A DNA stretch of 64,000 bases from Aquabacter cavernae (GTDB taxonomy: Bacteria; Pseudomonadota; Alphaproteobacteria; Rhizobiales; Xanthobacteraceae): the NCBI RefSeq assembly GCF_003993795.1, contig NZ_RWKV01000004.1:1-64000 (forward strand). The letters are read 5' to 3'. Positions 9,101-17,233 of this stretch are shown in pieces. Made by a program: the position numbers and the translations under genes. The notes under the pieces were generated by a model. The model saw only the letters and a program-made list of their open reading frames with translations. It did not search any database and had not been told where the DNA came from. The number at the start of each line of letters is the position of its first letter. The first letter of the stretch is position 1.

Positions 9101-12100
9101 TGGTGGTCTCGCCCGCCGCGAAGGTCAGCGTGCCGGAGGTGGCCACATAGTCCGAGCCGGCCGTGGCCGTGCCGTTGGCCGTGGCATAGGCCACGCTCAC
9201 CGGGCCCGTGGCGGCGGAGGAGAGCGTGACCGTGAAGGTCATCACCTTCGTCCCGCTATTGCCCTCGGCCACGCTCGCGTCGGAGACGGAGAGGGTGGGC
9301 AGGACCGGGGCCACCACATCGTCATTGGTGATCGTGCCCGCACCGGAGCCGTCCGCGATGGTGGCGCCGGAGGGAGCGGAGAGGTTCAGCGTCAGGGACT
9401 CGTTTGCCTCCACCGCCGTGTCGCCGTTCACGGTGACCTGAATGGTCTTGGTGGTCTCGCCCGCCGCGAAGGTGAGCGTGCCGGAAGCGGCCACATAGTC
9501 GGAGCCCGCCGTGGCCGTGCCGTTGGCCGTGGCATAGGCCACGCTCACCGGACCCGTGGCGGCGGAGGACAGGGTGACGGTGAAGGTCATCACCTTCGTC
9601 CCGCTATTGCCCTCGGCCACGCTCGCGTCGGAGACGGAGAGGGTGGGCAGGACCGGCGTGGGATCGCCGCCTGAGGGGGTGCCGTTCACGGTGAAGCCGG
9701 TGGCCGCCGTGCCGCCCGCGCCGGGGGTTGCCTGGAAGCCGAAGGAGGTCTCCTTCCCGGCGCCCACGGCGCCGTTATAGGACAGGTTCTTGATGACGTA
9801 GTGGGTGCCCACATGGCTCACGATCTGGGCGTTCCAGATGTTCGTGATGGTGAAGCCCGCATCGAATTCGATGACCCAGCCATTGAGCGCGGAGGTCCCC
9901 GCCTCCACCGCCATGTCGGCGGTGAAGCCCGAGCCCCAATTGTCGCGCACCGTGTAGTCCACACCGGCCGTGCCGGCGGGCGGGGTGGCCACGTCGTCAT
10001 TGGTGATGGTGCCCGTGCCCGAGCCATCCGCGATGGTGGCGCCGGTGGGAGCGGAGAGATTGAGGACGAGGGTCTCGTTGGCCTCGACCGCCGTGTCGCC
10101 GGTCACCGTGACCTGGATGGTCTTGGTGGTCTCACCCGCCGCGAAGGTGAGCGTGCCGGAAGCGGCCACATAGTCGGAGCCTGCCGTGGCGGTGCCGTTG
10201 GCGGTGGCATAGGCCACGCTCACCGGGCCCGTGGCGGCGGAGGACAGGGTGACAGTGAAGGTCATCACCTTCGTGCCCGCATCGCCCTCAGTCACGCTCG
10301 CATCGGAGACGGAGAGGGTCGGCAGGACGGGCGCCACATCGTCATTCACGATGGTGCCCACCGCCACACCATCGGCAATGGTGACGCCGCTGGGATCGGA
10401 CAGGGTGACGGTGAAGGTCTCGTTGGCCTCCACCAGCGTGTCGCCCATCACGTCCACATGGATGGTCTTGGAGGTCTCGCCCGGCGCGAAGGTGAGCAGG
10501 CCGCTGCCCGCCACATAGTCCGAGCCCGCAATCGCCGTGCCGTTGGAGGTGGCGTAGCGCAGGGTCACGGGCTGTGTGGAAGGGGCATTCAGGGTCACCA
10601 CGAACATGAAATGCACATGGTCGCCATTGCCCTCGGTCACCGACAGATCGGCGATGGAGGCGGCGGGCACGGCCACGGGCGGGGTGTCGTGGTCATCGTT
10701 CAGGATGGTGCCGATGGCGGTGCCGTCGGCGATGGTGGCACCGGACGGGCCGGAGAGGGTGACGGTGAAGGTCTCGTCCGCCTCCTGAACCGTGTCCGCC
10801 AGGATGTCCACATGGATCATCTTGGAGGTCTCGCCCGGCGCGAAGGTGACCGTGCCCGAGGCGGCGGTGAAGTCCACGCCCGACAGGGCCGTGCCGCTCA
10901 TGGTGGCGTATTGCACGGTGACGGGGGTGGCGGACGCCTTGTCCAGGGTCACCACGAACATGAAGTGCATGTGCTCGCCATCGCCCTCGTTCACGGCGAG
11001 GTCGGCGATGGAGATGGCCGGCAAGGTGCCGGGCGCGCTGTCCTGGTCGTCATTGAGGATGGTACCCACGGCGCTGCCATCAGTCACCGTCGCATTGACG
11101 GGGGACGACAGGTTCAGGGTGAAGCTCTCGTTCAGCTCCACCACCGTGTCGCCCACCACCGGCACCTGGACGGTCTTCACCGTCTCGCCGGGCGCGAAGG
11201 TGAGGGTGCCGACGCTGGAGGCATAGTCCTGGCCCGCCGTCGCCGTGCCGTTGAGCGTGGTGTAGCTCACCGTCACCGGCACCGCCGAGGCAGCGGACAG
11301 GGTGACCGTGAAGACCATGTGGGACGTGCCCGACTGGCCTTCCGCCACGCTGGCATCGCTCACCGACAGGCTCGGCAGGCCAACCGGCGGGACGGCATTG
11401 TTGATCAGGCCCTGCCATTCCGTGCGGGCGGAATTGTCCAAAGCGATGATGTTGTTCAGCTCCAGCTCATGGAGCGCGACGCCGGTGAGCGTATAGGTCT
11501 GGTTGTTGCCGGTGATGGTGATGATCGTGGAGCCGTTCACCTCGGCGACCGAGAATTCGTGGTCCTTGAACCAGCCGAAATCCAGCTTGTCCTTGGCCGG
11601 ATCGAAAGCGATGACGGCCGCCGAGCCGTAATTCCACGCGATGACGGTGGTGACGCCCACCTCGCCGGTGGGCGGCGCGCCGGTGCCGGTGCCGGTGGGC
11701 CAGTCAGGGGTGCCCGCCACGGGCACGCCCTGGGGCAGCACCTGGGACTCGGGCACGGGGCCGAAGCCGAGCTGCAGATGGACGCGGTCCTCGCGCACCT
11801 GGGCGGCGTGGAACACGAAATTGTCCACCTCCAGCTGGGAAACGGTCACGCCCAGCAGGATCAGGGCCTGGCCGGTGCCGGAATTGGAGATGATCACCCC
11901 GTCCGGGCTGTCGGTCATGTAGATCTGTTCACGGGTGCCGAAATAGCGGAAGTCCACCGTGTCGGTGGCGGGATTGAACGCCACCCGGTCGATCTGGCCG
12001 ATCTCGTGCGAGCGGGCATAGACGGTGTTGGCGGCGGGCGTGATGCCCTGCTCCCAGGCCAGCGCGCCGGACAGGTCCTGGCGCAGATGGTCGTTGATGA

Positions 12101-12323
12101 CGGGAACGAAGCTGTCGATGGTGAGCTGGCCCAGCGACACGCCCACCACCACGGCCATCTCGCCCGACCAGGGGTTCATGAAGCCGACGCCCTCGGGCGT
12201 GTCCACGACGATGCAATTGTGCACGGACACATCGCCCAGATCGAGCTTGTCCCTGGCGGGATCGAACCCGACGATATCCGCGCCGGTGGTGGAAATCTGA
12301 AAGATGCGGCCCGTGTCAGCCAT
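6141..12323 (-). CDS. Giant modular GH5 endoglucanase with Calx-beta and CBM2 domains
   Basis: A 2060-residue protein. Residues 1-310 hold three related units built around FDPAxDKLDxG. Four Calx-beta repeats follow (about 314-785), then a CBM2 cellulose-binding module, two Calx-beta, a second near-identical CBM2, two more Calx-beta, and the first strand of a ninth. A GH5 catalytic domain (about 1481-1838) is inserted there, after which the ninth Calx-beta resumes and a third CBM2 ends the protein. The catalytic acid/base is E1641 in LHNEPYNG and the nucleophile E1759 in IGEFGTN. No classical signal peptide is visible, so export may be by a type I or other route. The ATG at 12323 has a GGGGAG ahead. 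It probably cleaves cellulose or other beta-glucan outside the cell. Confidence 0.92.
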   Translation of the reverse strand: MADTGRIFQISTTGADIVGFDPARDKLDLGDVSVHNCIVVDTPEGVGFMNPWSGEMAVVVGVSLGQLTIDSFVPVINDHLRQDLSGALAWEQGITPAANTVYARSHEIGQIDRVAFNPATDTVDFRYFGTREQIYMTDSPDGVIISNSGTGQALILLGVTVSQLEVDNFVFHAAQVREDRVHLQLGFGPVPESQVLPQGVPVAGTPDWPTGTGTGAPPTGEVGVTTVIAWNYGSAAVIAFDPAKDKLDFGWFKDHEFSVAEVNGSTIITITGNNQTYTLTGVALHELELNNIIALDNSARTEWQGLINNAVPPVGLPSLSVSDASVAEGQSGTSHMVFTVTLSAASAVPVTVSYTTLNGTATAGQDYASSVGTLTFAPGETVKTVQVPVVGDTVVELNESFTLNLSSPVNATVTDGSAVGTILNDDQDSAPGTLPAISIADLAVNEGDGEHMHFMFVVTLDKASATPVTVQYATMSGTALSGVDFTAASGTVTFAPGETSKMIHVDILADTVQEADETFTVTLSGPSGATIADGTAIGTILNDDHDTPPVAVPAASIADLSVTEGNGDHVHFMFVVTLNAPSTQPVTLRYATSNGTAIAGSDYVAGSGLLTFAPGETSKTIHVDVMGDTLVEANETFTVTLSDPSGVTIADGVAVGTIVNDDVAPVLPTLSVSDASVTEGDAGTKVMTFTVTLSSAATGPVSVAYATANGTATAGSDYVAASGTLTFAAGETTKTIQVTVTGDTAVEANETLVLNLSAPTGATIADGSGTGTITNDDVATPPAGTAGVDYTVRDNWGSGFTADMAVEAGTSALNGWVIEFDAGFTITNIWNAQIVSHVGTHYVIKNLSYNGAVGAGKETSFGFQATPGAGGTAATGFTVNGTPSGGDPTPVLPTLSVSDASVAEGNSGTKVMTFTVTLSSAATGPVSVAYATANGTATAGSDYVAASGTLTFAAGETTKTIQVTVNGDTAVEANESLTLNLSAPSGATIADGSGAGTITNDDVVAPVLPTLSVSDASVAEGNSGTKVMTFTVTLSSAATGPVSVAYATANGTATAGSDYVATSGTLTFAAGETTKTIQVTVNGDTAVEANETLILNLSAPSGATIADGSGTGTITNDDTAPNPGTGGAVEYQVSSNWGSGFTANMTVEAGGAALNGWTVEFDAGFTITNIWNAQIVSHVGTHYVIKNLSYNGAVGAGKETAFGFQASGGTAASGFVLNGSPVSGDPAPVLPSLVVSDASVVEGNAGTSLLAFTVTLSAASATAVSVAYGTSNGTAQAGSDYAALSGSLTFAPGETTKVVYVQVAGDTVVEANETLTLTLSGASGATISDATGIGTILNDDVVLPSLSIADASVTEGHAGTKVMTFTITLSQAATGPVSVAYATGDGTATAGSDYAAGNGTVTFAAGETTKTIQVTVNGDTAVESNETFTVTLSAPTGATITDGSATGTIVNDDVSGTAPVVSISGTTVIEGDPGTGAAAEGWLSTRGNQIVDADGNTVQIAGVNWFGFESSNFAPHGLWTRGYQDMMDQMVDLGFNTIRLPFSSEMLHTSAAPNGIDFSKNPDLQGLSALQIMDKIVDYAAEIGLKIILDHHRSEAGAGTSGNGLWYNGQYSEAAWVSDWQMLAQRYADEPAVIGADLHNEPYNGTWGGGGANDWAAAAERAGNAIGAVNDDWLIFVEGVGTYDGNNYWWGGNLEGVRDRPIELNVDNKLVYSAHDYPNSVYNQPWFQSSDFAAHLPEKFDEMWGYIYREGIAPVYIGEFGTNLTDPKDAPWLEAITSYIAGDFDNDGTIDIPEGDQGISWTFWSWNPNSGDTGGILANDWTTVNTNKMAYLEAIKFDFATDVPDGEGGSAADVTYATFLVTLSAASSEVVTVGYHTMAGTAGDGDFTPSHGTVTFAPGETTKEIKIAVTPDSLDEADESFSVMLMDASGAVIGVGTAQATILNDDTTPTTPTNPGTGGGSGSVEADLEALLNLVDSWGSGFNASVVIHNEGGATNGWQLEIDMPFEITSIWNAEIVSQDDDGYVIRNAAWNGALSADGTVSFGFTGSGAYDASQIDLHL

Positions 12324-12372
12324 GATCCTAACTCCCCGTTGAGGGCGCTCCGCCCTTGCGTCAGGTGCGGTG

Positions 12373-12394
12373 ATGTCATGGCCGGACGTGACAT
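12373..12394. promoter_or_regulatory. Inverted repeat ATGTCA-N10-TGACAT in the divergent control region
   Basis: A perfect 6-base inverted repeat with a 10-base spacer lies 50 bases upstream of the endoglucanase start and about 190 bases before the LytS-type kinase gene. Its spacing (one helical turn and a half between centres) suits a dimeric regulator. Which protein binds it is unknown; the neighbouring LytTR regulator usually prefers direct repeats. Confidence 0.35.
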
Positions 12395-12582
12395 ACAGCC
12401 CACGCGGGAAGGGCACTCGGTGAACACGGCAGGAAAATCGCCGGGAGGGCCGTAAGGCGGGCGGAGGGCGCCCTTGCCCGGCACCGCGGAATGGCCTTTG
12501 CTTGGCGCGCGGCCCCGGAATACCGTCCGGCCCCGCTCGCCAACATTTGCCCCACCAAGATCTGCCCCGCCAGGAGCCCTCC

Positions 12583-13686
12583 TTGCCCAATGCCACCGCC
12601 GCCGTGCCGGGACAGATCGCCTTCGGATGGAAGCGCCTGGGCTTCTTCTGGCAGACCCAGCTCGCGGGCTGGAGCGCCTTCGCGCTGGTGGACTTCGCCA
12701 ACCGGCTGCTCACCTATCACGACGTGAAGGTGGCGCTGGCCCTCACCGGCATCGTGTGGCCGTTCCTGCTGGGGCTATCGACGGGCCTCGCCTGGCTCTA
12801 CGGGCGCTACCTGCCCAGGAGCCGCCTGAACCTGCGCAGCTTCGCGCTCGTGGTGGCGCTGTCGGTGGCGGCCGCCGCCCTCGTCATGTCTGTGGTGTTC
12901 ACGGTGCGCTTCACCACGGGCTGGAGCATTCCGGGCTGGCACCCGCTGGAGGAGATCGGGGTCCCGCTCATCCATTACAGCTTCATCATCCTGGGCTGGA
13001 GCATCTGCTTCTTCTGGATCCGCGCGGAGCTGGGGCGCCGCGCGGCCATCCAGCGCGTGTTCGCCACGCAGGCCGAGGCCATGAAGGCGGAGATCCAGCA
13101 TCTGCGCCTGCAGCTCGATCCCCATTTCCTGTTCAACGCCCTCAACGGCGTCGCCGAGGAGATTCCCGAGCATCCCGAGGCGGCGCTGGCCATGATGCGC
13201 GACCTCACCGCCTATCTGCGCCATTCCCTGTCGGGCATCGACCAGCCGGTGGTGCCGGTAGAGGCCGAGGTCACCTCGCTGCGCGCCTATCTGCGCATTC
13301 AGGAGGCCCGGTTCGGGGCGAAACTGCGCACGCGCCTCTCCATGGACCCGGAGGCGGCCTTGCGCCCCATCGCCAACTTCCTGCTCCAGCCTTTGGTGGA
13401 GAATGCGGTGAAATACGGCAGCCGCGACGGGCACCTGGAAGTGGCGGTGTTCGTGAAGGCCTCCGGCACCACGCTGCGCATCGCCATCGTCAATACCGGC
13501 ACGCTGGAAGGCCAGACCACGCGGCGCCGGGGCCGGGGGATCGGCCTCACCAATGTGCGGCGGCGCCTCGATGTCCATTATCCAAAGCGCCACCGCTTCC
13601 GCCTGGAGGAGTTTCCGCCGAACCCCCGCACCGGCGCACCGAGCCGGGTGGTCGCGGCCCTGATCCTGGAGGGAGAACCATGCTGA
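12583..13686 (+). CDS. LytS/YehU-type membrane sensor histidine kinase
   Basis: A 367-residue kinase. The first half has about four membrane helices (FWQTQLAGWSAFALVDFANR onward, WPFLLGLSTGLAWLYG, a long alanine/valine-rich helix, and LIHYSFIILGWSICFFWI). Next come the His_kinase phosphoacceptor box LQLDPHFLFNALNG, the ATP-binding N-box LLQPLVENAVKYG and the G-box GRGIGLTNVRRRL, as in the LytS family. I start at a TTG at 12583 because AGGAG precedes it; the open frame reaches back to 12502 without a Shine-Dalgarno. Its stop overlaps the start of the response regulator. It is divergent from the endoglucanase and may control it. Confidence 0.88.
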   Translation: MPNATAAVPGQIAFGWKRLGFFWQTQLAGWSAFALVDFANRLLTYHDVKVALALTGIVWPFLLGLSTGLAWLYGRYLPRSRLNLRSFALVVALSVAAAALVMSVVFTVRFTTGWSIPGWHPLEEIGVPLIHYSFIILGWSICFFWIRAELGRRAAIQRVFATQAEAMKAEIQHLRLQLDPHFLFNALNGVAEEIPEHPEAALAMMRDLTAYLRHSLSGIDQPVVPVEAEVTSLRAYLRIQEARFGAKLRTRLSMDPEAALRPIANFLLQPLVENAVKYGSRDGHLEVAVFVKASGTTLRIAIVNTGTLEGQTTRRRGRGIGLTNVRRRLDVHYPKRHRFRLEEFPPNPRTGAPSRVVAALILEGEPC

Positions 13687-14393
13687 GGGTCCTCGTCGTG
13701 GATGACGAGCCGCTGGCGCGGCGCGCCATCCGGCGCCTGCTGCGCGCGCACCCGGTGGACGTGGTGGGCGAGGCGGAGACCATCGCCGAAGCCACGGCGC
13801 TCATCGACACGACCCATCCCGACCTCGTCTTCCTGGATATCGAGCTGAATGGCGGCGACGGCTTCGACCTGCTGGAGGCGCTCGCCAATCCGCCCAAGGT
13901 GGTGTTCGTCACCGCCTATGCCCAGCATGCCGTGGAGGCTTTCGCGGTGGATGCGGTGGACTATCTGTTGAAGCCCGTGGCGCCCGAGCGGCTGGCGGAA
14001 GCGCTGGCGCGGGTGGAACGGCAACTGGCCCAGCGGCCCGACAAGAGCGAGGACGGCGTTCTGGAACTGCGCACGCCGAGCCGCAGCGTCTTCGCCAAGA
14101 CCGGCGACATCGTCGCCCTCACCGCCGACGGCGACTTCACCCGCGTGCTGCTGGCAGGGCAGCCCTCGCTGATGATCTGGCGCACCCTCACCTCTTTCGA
14201 GGGCCTGCTCCCCGCCCCGCCCTTCGTGCGCCTGAGCCGCTCGGTGATCATCAATCTGGAGCGCCTGCGGCGCATTGACGCCCGCTCGCGGGACGATGTG
14301 CGGCTCACCATGGACGGCATTGCGGACGCCCTGTCGGTGGGCCGGGCCGCCGCCGCGCGCCTGCGGGAGGCCATGGGCGGGCAGCGGCTCTGA
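13680..14393 (+). CDS. LytTR-family response regulator
   Basis: A 237-residue regulator whose ATG lies within the last codons of the kinase gene (7-base overlap), so the pair is translationally coupled. The receiver domain has the acidic pair D8/D9, phosphoacceptor D53 (LVFLDIEL), T78 and K98 (YLLKP). From about residue 125 the C-terminus is a LytTR DNA-binding domain, with the typical TADGDFTRVLL segment, the FVRLSRSVIINLERLRRI helix-strand and a final RAAAARLREAM. LytTR proteins bind direct repeats about 20 bases apart. Its targets are not visible with certainty, but the divergent endoglucanase promoter is the nearest candidate. Confidence 0.9.
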   Translation: MLRVLVVDDEPLARRAIRRLLRAHPVDVVGEAETIAEATALIDTTHPDLVFLDIELNGGDGFDLLEALANPPKVVFVTAYAQHAVEAFAVDAVDYLLKPVAPERLAEALARVERQLAQRPDKSEDGVLELRTPSRSVFAKTGDIVALTADGDFTRVLLAGQPSLMIWRTLTSFEGLLPAPPFVRLSRSVIINLERLRRIDARSRDDVRLTMDGIADALSVGRAAAARLREAMGGQRL

Positions 14394-14406
14394 CGACAGG
14401 CTACCT

Positions 14407-15324
14407 TCAGGAGCGGTGGCCGGGCGGCGGGCCGTCACCCCACAGGTTTGTGGCCTCGCTCGCCCGCCAGACCTTGGGGCGCTGGGGCGCGTCGCGATGC
14501 CAGGGGCGCGGATCGAAGGCGCCGGACGCCTCGTCGGACATCACGTCCAGCTCGGTGAACAGCTCGATGATCTGGTTCTGCGGATTGCGGTGATAGGTGA
14601 AGATATTGTGCCCGGGCCCGTGGCGGCCCGGCCCCCAGGTCATCTGCAGGCCCGCGCGGGAGAGCCCGTCGCAGGCGGCCTTCACATGCGCCCAGTCCGC
14701 CAGCTCGAAGGCCATGTGGTGCATGCCCCGGTTGGCCGAGGAGATGAAGTTGCAGGTGTGGTGGTCCGGCCCGCAGCGCATGAAGACGAAAAAGTCTTCC
14801 ATCCAGTCCGACACGCGGAAACCCAGGATGTCCCGGTAGAAGGCGACGGCCTGCTGGATATCCGCCACATAGAAGGCGACATGGCCGAGCTTTCGCGGCC
14901 CGATTCCGGCGCCGGCAAGCGCGGGAACGGCGGGCGGCGGCGTGTTGAACACATCGATGCGGGTGCCCTTGAAATCGGTGAAGCGCAGCATGCGGGCGAT
15001 GCCCGGCAAGGGGTCGGTCCGCACGGCGCTGGCGATGCCCTGCGCGCCCAGCCAGCGGGCCACATCCTCCAGCGGCACGTCCGGCGCCGTCTCGAAGCCG
15101 AGCCCGGTGCAAACGGGGGCCTCCCCCGCCTCCACCAGCACGCATGTCTCACCCGAAGGGCTGGCGAGATGCACGCCGCCATCGGCCCGCGTCATCGCGG
15201 AAAGCCCGATGACGGACGCATAGTAATCAGCCAGTTGCGCCGGATCCGGCGAGCCGAAAGTCGCGAAGGCGAGGCGAGTGATGCGTAACGTCAAGACCGG
15301 CACGCTCCGAGCGGCAAAACCCAT
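14407..15324 (-). CDS. VOC-family extradiol-type dioxygenase
   Basis: A protein of about 305 residues with two vicinal-oxygen-chelate modules. The C-terminal one keeps the type I extradiol dioxygenase metal set: His in KLGHVAFYV, His in RGMHHMAFEL and Glu in QIIELFTE. It also has the DDY-like end of the family (around HRNPQNQ). Such enzymes open catechol-like rings with Fe(II) or Mn(II). The start is uncertain: an ATG at 15324 gives 305 residues, and an upstream GTG at 15354 adds ten more. It is divergent from the TctC-type binding protein, suggesting a small uptake-and-degradation locus for an aromatic acid. The substrate is unknown. Confidence 0.8.
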   Translation of the reverse strand: MGFAARSVPVLTLRITRLAFATFGSPDPAQLADYYASVIGLSAMTRADGGVHLASPSGETCVLVEAGEAPVCTGLGFETAPDVPLEDVARWLGAQGIASAVRTDPLPGIARMLRFTDFKGTRIDVFNTPPPAVPALAGAGIGPRKLGHVAFYVADIQQAVAFYRDILGFRVSDWMEDFFVFMRCGPDHHTCNFISSANRGMHHMAFELADWAHVKAACDGLSRAGLQMTWGPGRHGPGHNIFTYHRNPQNQIIELFTELDVMSDEASGAFDPRPWHRDAPQRPKVWRASEATNLWGDGPPPGHRS

Positions 15325-15480
15325 CCCGTCTTTCCGGGAGAATAAATAAATCACATTTGATACTTACTCAAGGGTGTTCTCGCGATAAATGGTCATCTGA
15401 AGTTGAGCTTCGGCCGTTATGTAGCATCATTCATCGCAAGGGGCGCCGAGGTGCCTGCGAATCGGTGTGTGGAGACGGGC

Positions 15481-16509
15481 ATGATGGCGAGACGCGACGG
15501 GGCGGGACACAAGACGACGGGCTTTGCGGGTTCGCGCAAGGCAGGGTTGGTCTTGCCGCGCAAGGCATGGCGGCACGGCCTCGCCGCGCTGCTGGCCACC
15601 GCCCTGCTCGTGCCCAGCGCGGCGCGGGCGGAGTTCCCCGACCGGGGCCTGGAGGTGGTGGTCACCTTCGCGCCGGGCGGAACGCCGGACGTGCTGGCCC
15701 GCGCCTTGTCCGAGGGCCTGCAGGCCAATCTCAAGCAGCCGGTGGTGGTGGTGAACCGCCTGGGTGCGGGGGGCGCGGTGGGCGGAGCCACCGTCGCCCG
15801 CGCCAAGGCGGACGGCTACACCCTGCTCTTCTCTCCGGCGCTCATCGTCTCGGTGGTGCCCACGCTCCAGCCGGCGGCGGGCTTCACGGCGGAGTCGTTC
15901 GACCCCATCTGCCAAACCTTCGAGAGCCAGATGGCGCTCATCGTCCCCAATGAATCCCCCTATCGCAGCGTGGGCGAGCTGGTGGAGGCGGCCCGCACGT
16001 CTCCCGGCAAGCTCACCTGGGGCCATGCGGGGCGCGGCTCCATCCCTCATCTGGCGGGCTTGGAACTGGCCAAGGCCAGCGGCATCCAAGTGGTGGAAGT
16101 GCCCTATAAGGGCGATTCGGAAACCATCCCGGCCCTGTTGGGCGGCCAGATCGACTTCGCGCCCATCACCCTCTCCTCCATCCCCGAGGGGCGGGTGCGC
16201 ATCATCGGCCTGTTCGCCCCGGCCCGGAACCCGGCGCTCCCGGACGTATCCACCGTGAAGGAGCAGGGCTTCGACGTGTCGCCCACCAGCTTCGGCGGCC
16301 TGTTCGGCCCCAAGGGTCTGCCCGGCGAGGTGAAGGCCCGGCTGGAGGAGGCCTGCAAGGCGGCCGCGGAAAGCCCGCGCTATGTGGACCTCGCCAAATC
16401 CCTGCGGCTCGGCGCCCACCTCTATTATCCCGGCGCCGTCTTTACAGCGCACCTGCAGCGGGACATGGCTGACAAGGCCCGACTTCTATCCATCCTGGAT
16501 ACGAAATAG
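15481..16509 (+). CDS. Tripartite tricarboxylate transporter (TctC/Bug) periplasmic binding protein
   Basis: A 342-residue secreted protein. It has a long twin-basic N-region and a hydrophobic core ending in AARA before EFPDRGLEVVVTFAPGGTPDVLARAL, the start of the TctC/Bug fold. Other family marks are VVVNRLGAGGAVGGATVARAKADGYTLL, RTSPGKLTWGHAG and EVPYKG. I choose the ATG at 15481 with GGAG nine bases before it; the frame stays open to 15403. TctA and TctB membrane partners are not in the window, as is common for orphan Bug proteins. These bind carboxylates, often aromatic, which fits the dioxygenase next door. Confidence 0.88.
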   Translation: MMARRDGAGHKTTGFAGSRKAGLVLPRKAWRHGLAALLATALLVPSAARAEFPDRGLEVVVTFAPGGTPDVLARALSEGLQANLKQPVVVVNRLGAGGAVGGATVARAKADGYTLLFSPALIVSVVPTLQPAAGFTAESFDPICQTFESQMALIVPNESPYRSVGELVEAARTSPGKLTWGHAGRGSIPHLAGLELAKASGIQVVEVPYKGDSETIPALLGGQIDFAPITLSSIPEGRVRIIGLFAPARNPALPDVSTVKEQGFDVSPTSFGGLFGPKGLPGEVKARLEEACKAAAESPRYVDLAKSLRLGAHLYYPGAVFTAHLQRDMADKARLLSILDTK

Positions 16510-16558
16510 CCCGGATCGCCGCTCCATCCCCCTTCCCCGCTGCCTGCAACGGTCTTAG

Positions 16559-16580
16559 AACCTAATTTCAATCCTAGGTT
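16559..16580. promoter_or_regulatory. Inverted repeat AACCTA-N10-TAGGTT upstream of the MarR gene
   Basis: A perfect 6-base inverted repeat with centres about 16 bases apart lies 120 bases before the MarR start. MarR dimers bind palindromes of this size, so it is a candidate autoregulatory operator. It could equally control the end of the upstream gene; there is no independent support. Confidence 0.4.
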
Positions 16581-16585
16581 TCATT

Positions 16586-16619
16586 CCGAAGATCACGAGA
16601 CTCGGTCCCGGATCTTCGG
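16586..16619 (+). terminator. Nine-base hairpin CCGAAGATC/GATCTTCGG after the TctC-type gene
   Basis: The arms at 16586-16594 and 16611-16619 pair perfectly across 16 bases. It lies 77 bases after the TctC-type stop and 80 bases before the MarR gene. No T-run follows, so it may act as a regulatory site rather than a terminator. Confidence 0.35.
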
Positions 16620-16699
16620 AAAGGCCCGCGCGGCGCGTGAGCGTCCACCTGTCCGGAACCGATCAAGCATCGGGGCCGATCATATGAGGAGTTCTCCGC

Positions 16700-17233
16700 A
16701 TGACCATGCCGGCGGCGCGCAAAAGCCGACGCGCGGAAGCCCAGGCCCGTTCGCTGGGGCGTCTGGACCACGCGGAAATCACCCTGCGCTCGCAGCTTTC
16801 GCTGCTCTGGCGCATCCATGTGCTGTCCTACCTCATGGTGCGCAAGGTGAACGCGGATCCGAGCCTGCATTCGGGCCTGTCGCTGGTGGGCTGGCGGGTG
16901 CTGCTCACCCTGGTCCATGTGCCGGACTTGTCCGCCAACGAGGTCACCAGCCTGTGGGGCTTCGAGAAGATGGCGGTGAACCGCGCGGTGAAGGAACTGA
17001 TCTCCCGCAACCTGATCCTGGGCGCCCCCGACCCCCATGGCGGGCGGCGCATTCCCCTGTCCGTCACCGATGCGGGCCGCGCTCTCCATGCGCGGGCCTG
17101 GCCGGGCGCGGCCGCCGACTATGCGGCGCTGTCGGGCGCGCTGACGCCCGAGGAGCAGGAGACGCTCAACGGCCTCATGGACAAGCTCATCACCCGCGCG
17201 CGGCAGGTGACGGCCGGGGCCGATCTAGACTGA
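16700..17233 (+). CDS. MarR-family transcriptional regulator
   Basis: A 177-residue protein with a winged-helix core: SLVGWRVLLTLVHVPDLSANEVTSLWGFEKMAVNRAVKELISRNLI, then the wing DPHGGRRIPLSVTDAGRALH. This is the MarR layout with recognition helix and DxRxxxxxLT-like wing. A GAGGAG lies before the ATG. Its last codons overlap the tail of the convergent alpha/beta hydrolase gene by nine bases. MarR proteins near ring-cleavage genes usually sense the aromatic substrate, so control of the neighbouring dioxygenase and binding protein is plausible but not shown. Confidence 0.88.
   Translation: MTMPAARKSRRAEAQARSLGRLDHAEITLRSQLSLLWRIHVLSYLMVRKVNADPSLHSGLSLVGWRVLLTLVHVPDLSANEVTSLWGFEKMAVNRAVKELISRNLILGAPDPHGGRRIPLSVTDAGRALHARAWPGAAADYAALSGALTPEEQETLNGLMDKLITRARQVTAGADLD

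Noticed and set aside
8000-11400. Regularly spaced DNA repeats resembling a CRISPR array
   Set aside because: The repeats are about 350 bases long, encode Calx-beta and CBM2 domains in frame and have no short spacers.
6651-12455. Very long + strand open frames (1007 and 884 codons) opposite the endoglucanase gene
   Set aside because: They mirror the repeat-rich GC-biased codons of the real gene on the other strand. Their translations are low-complexity (Gly/Arg/His-rich) and lack ribosome sites; they are antisense artefacts.
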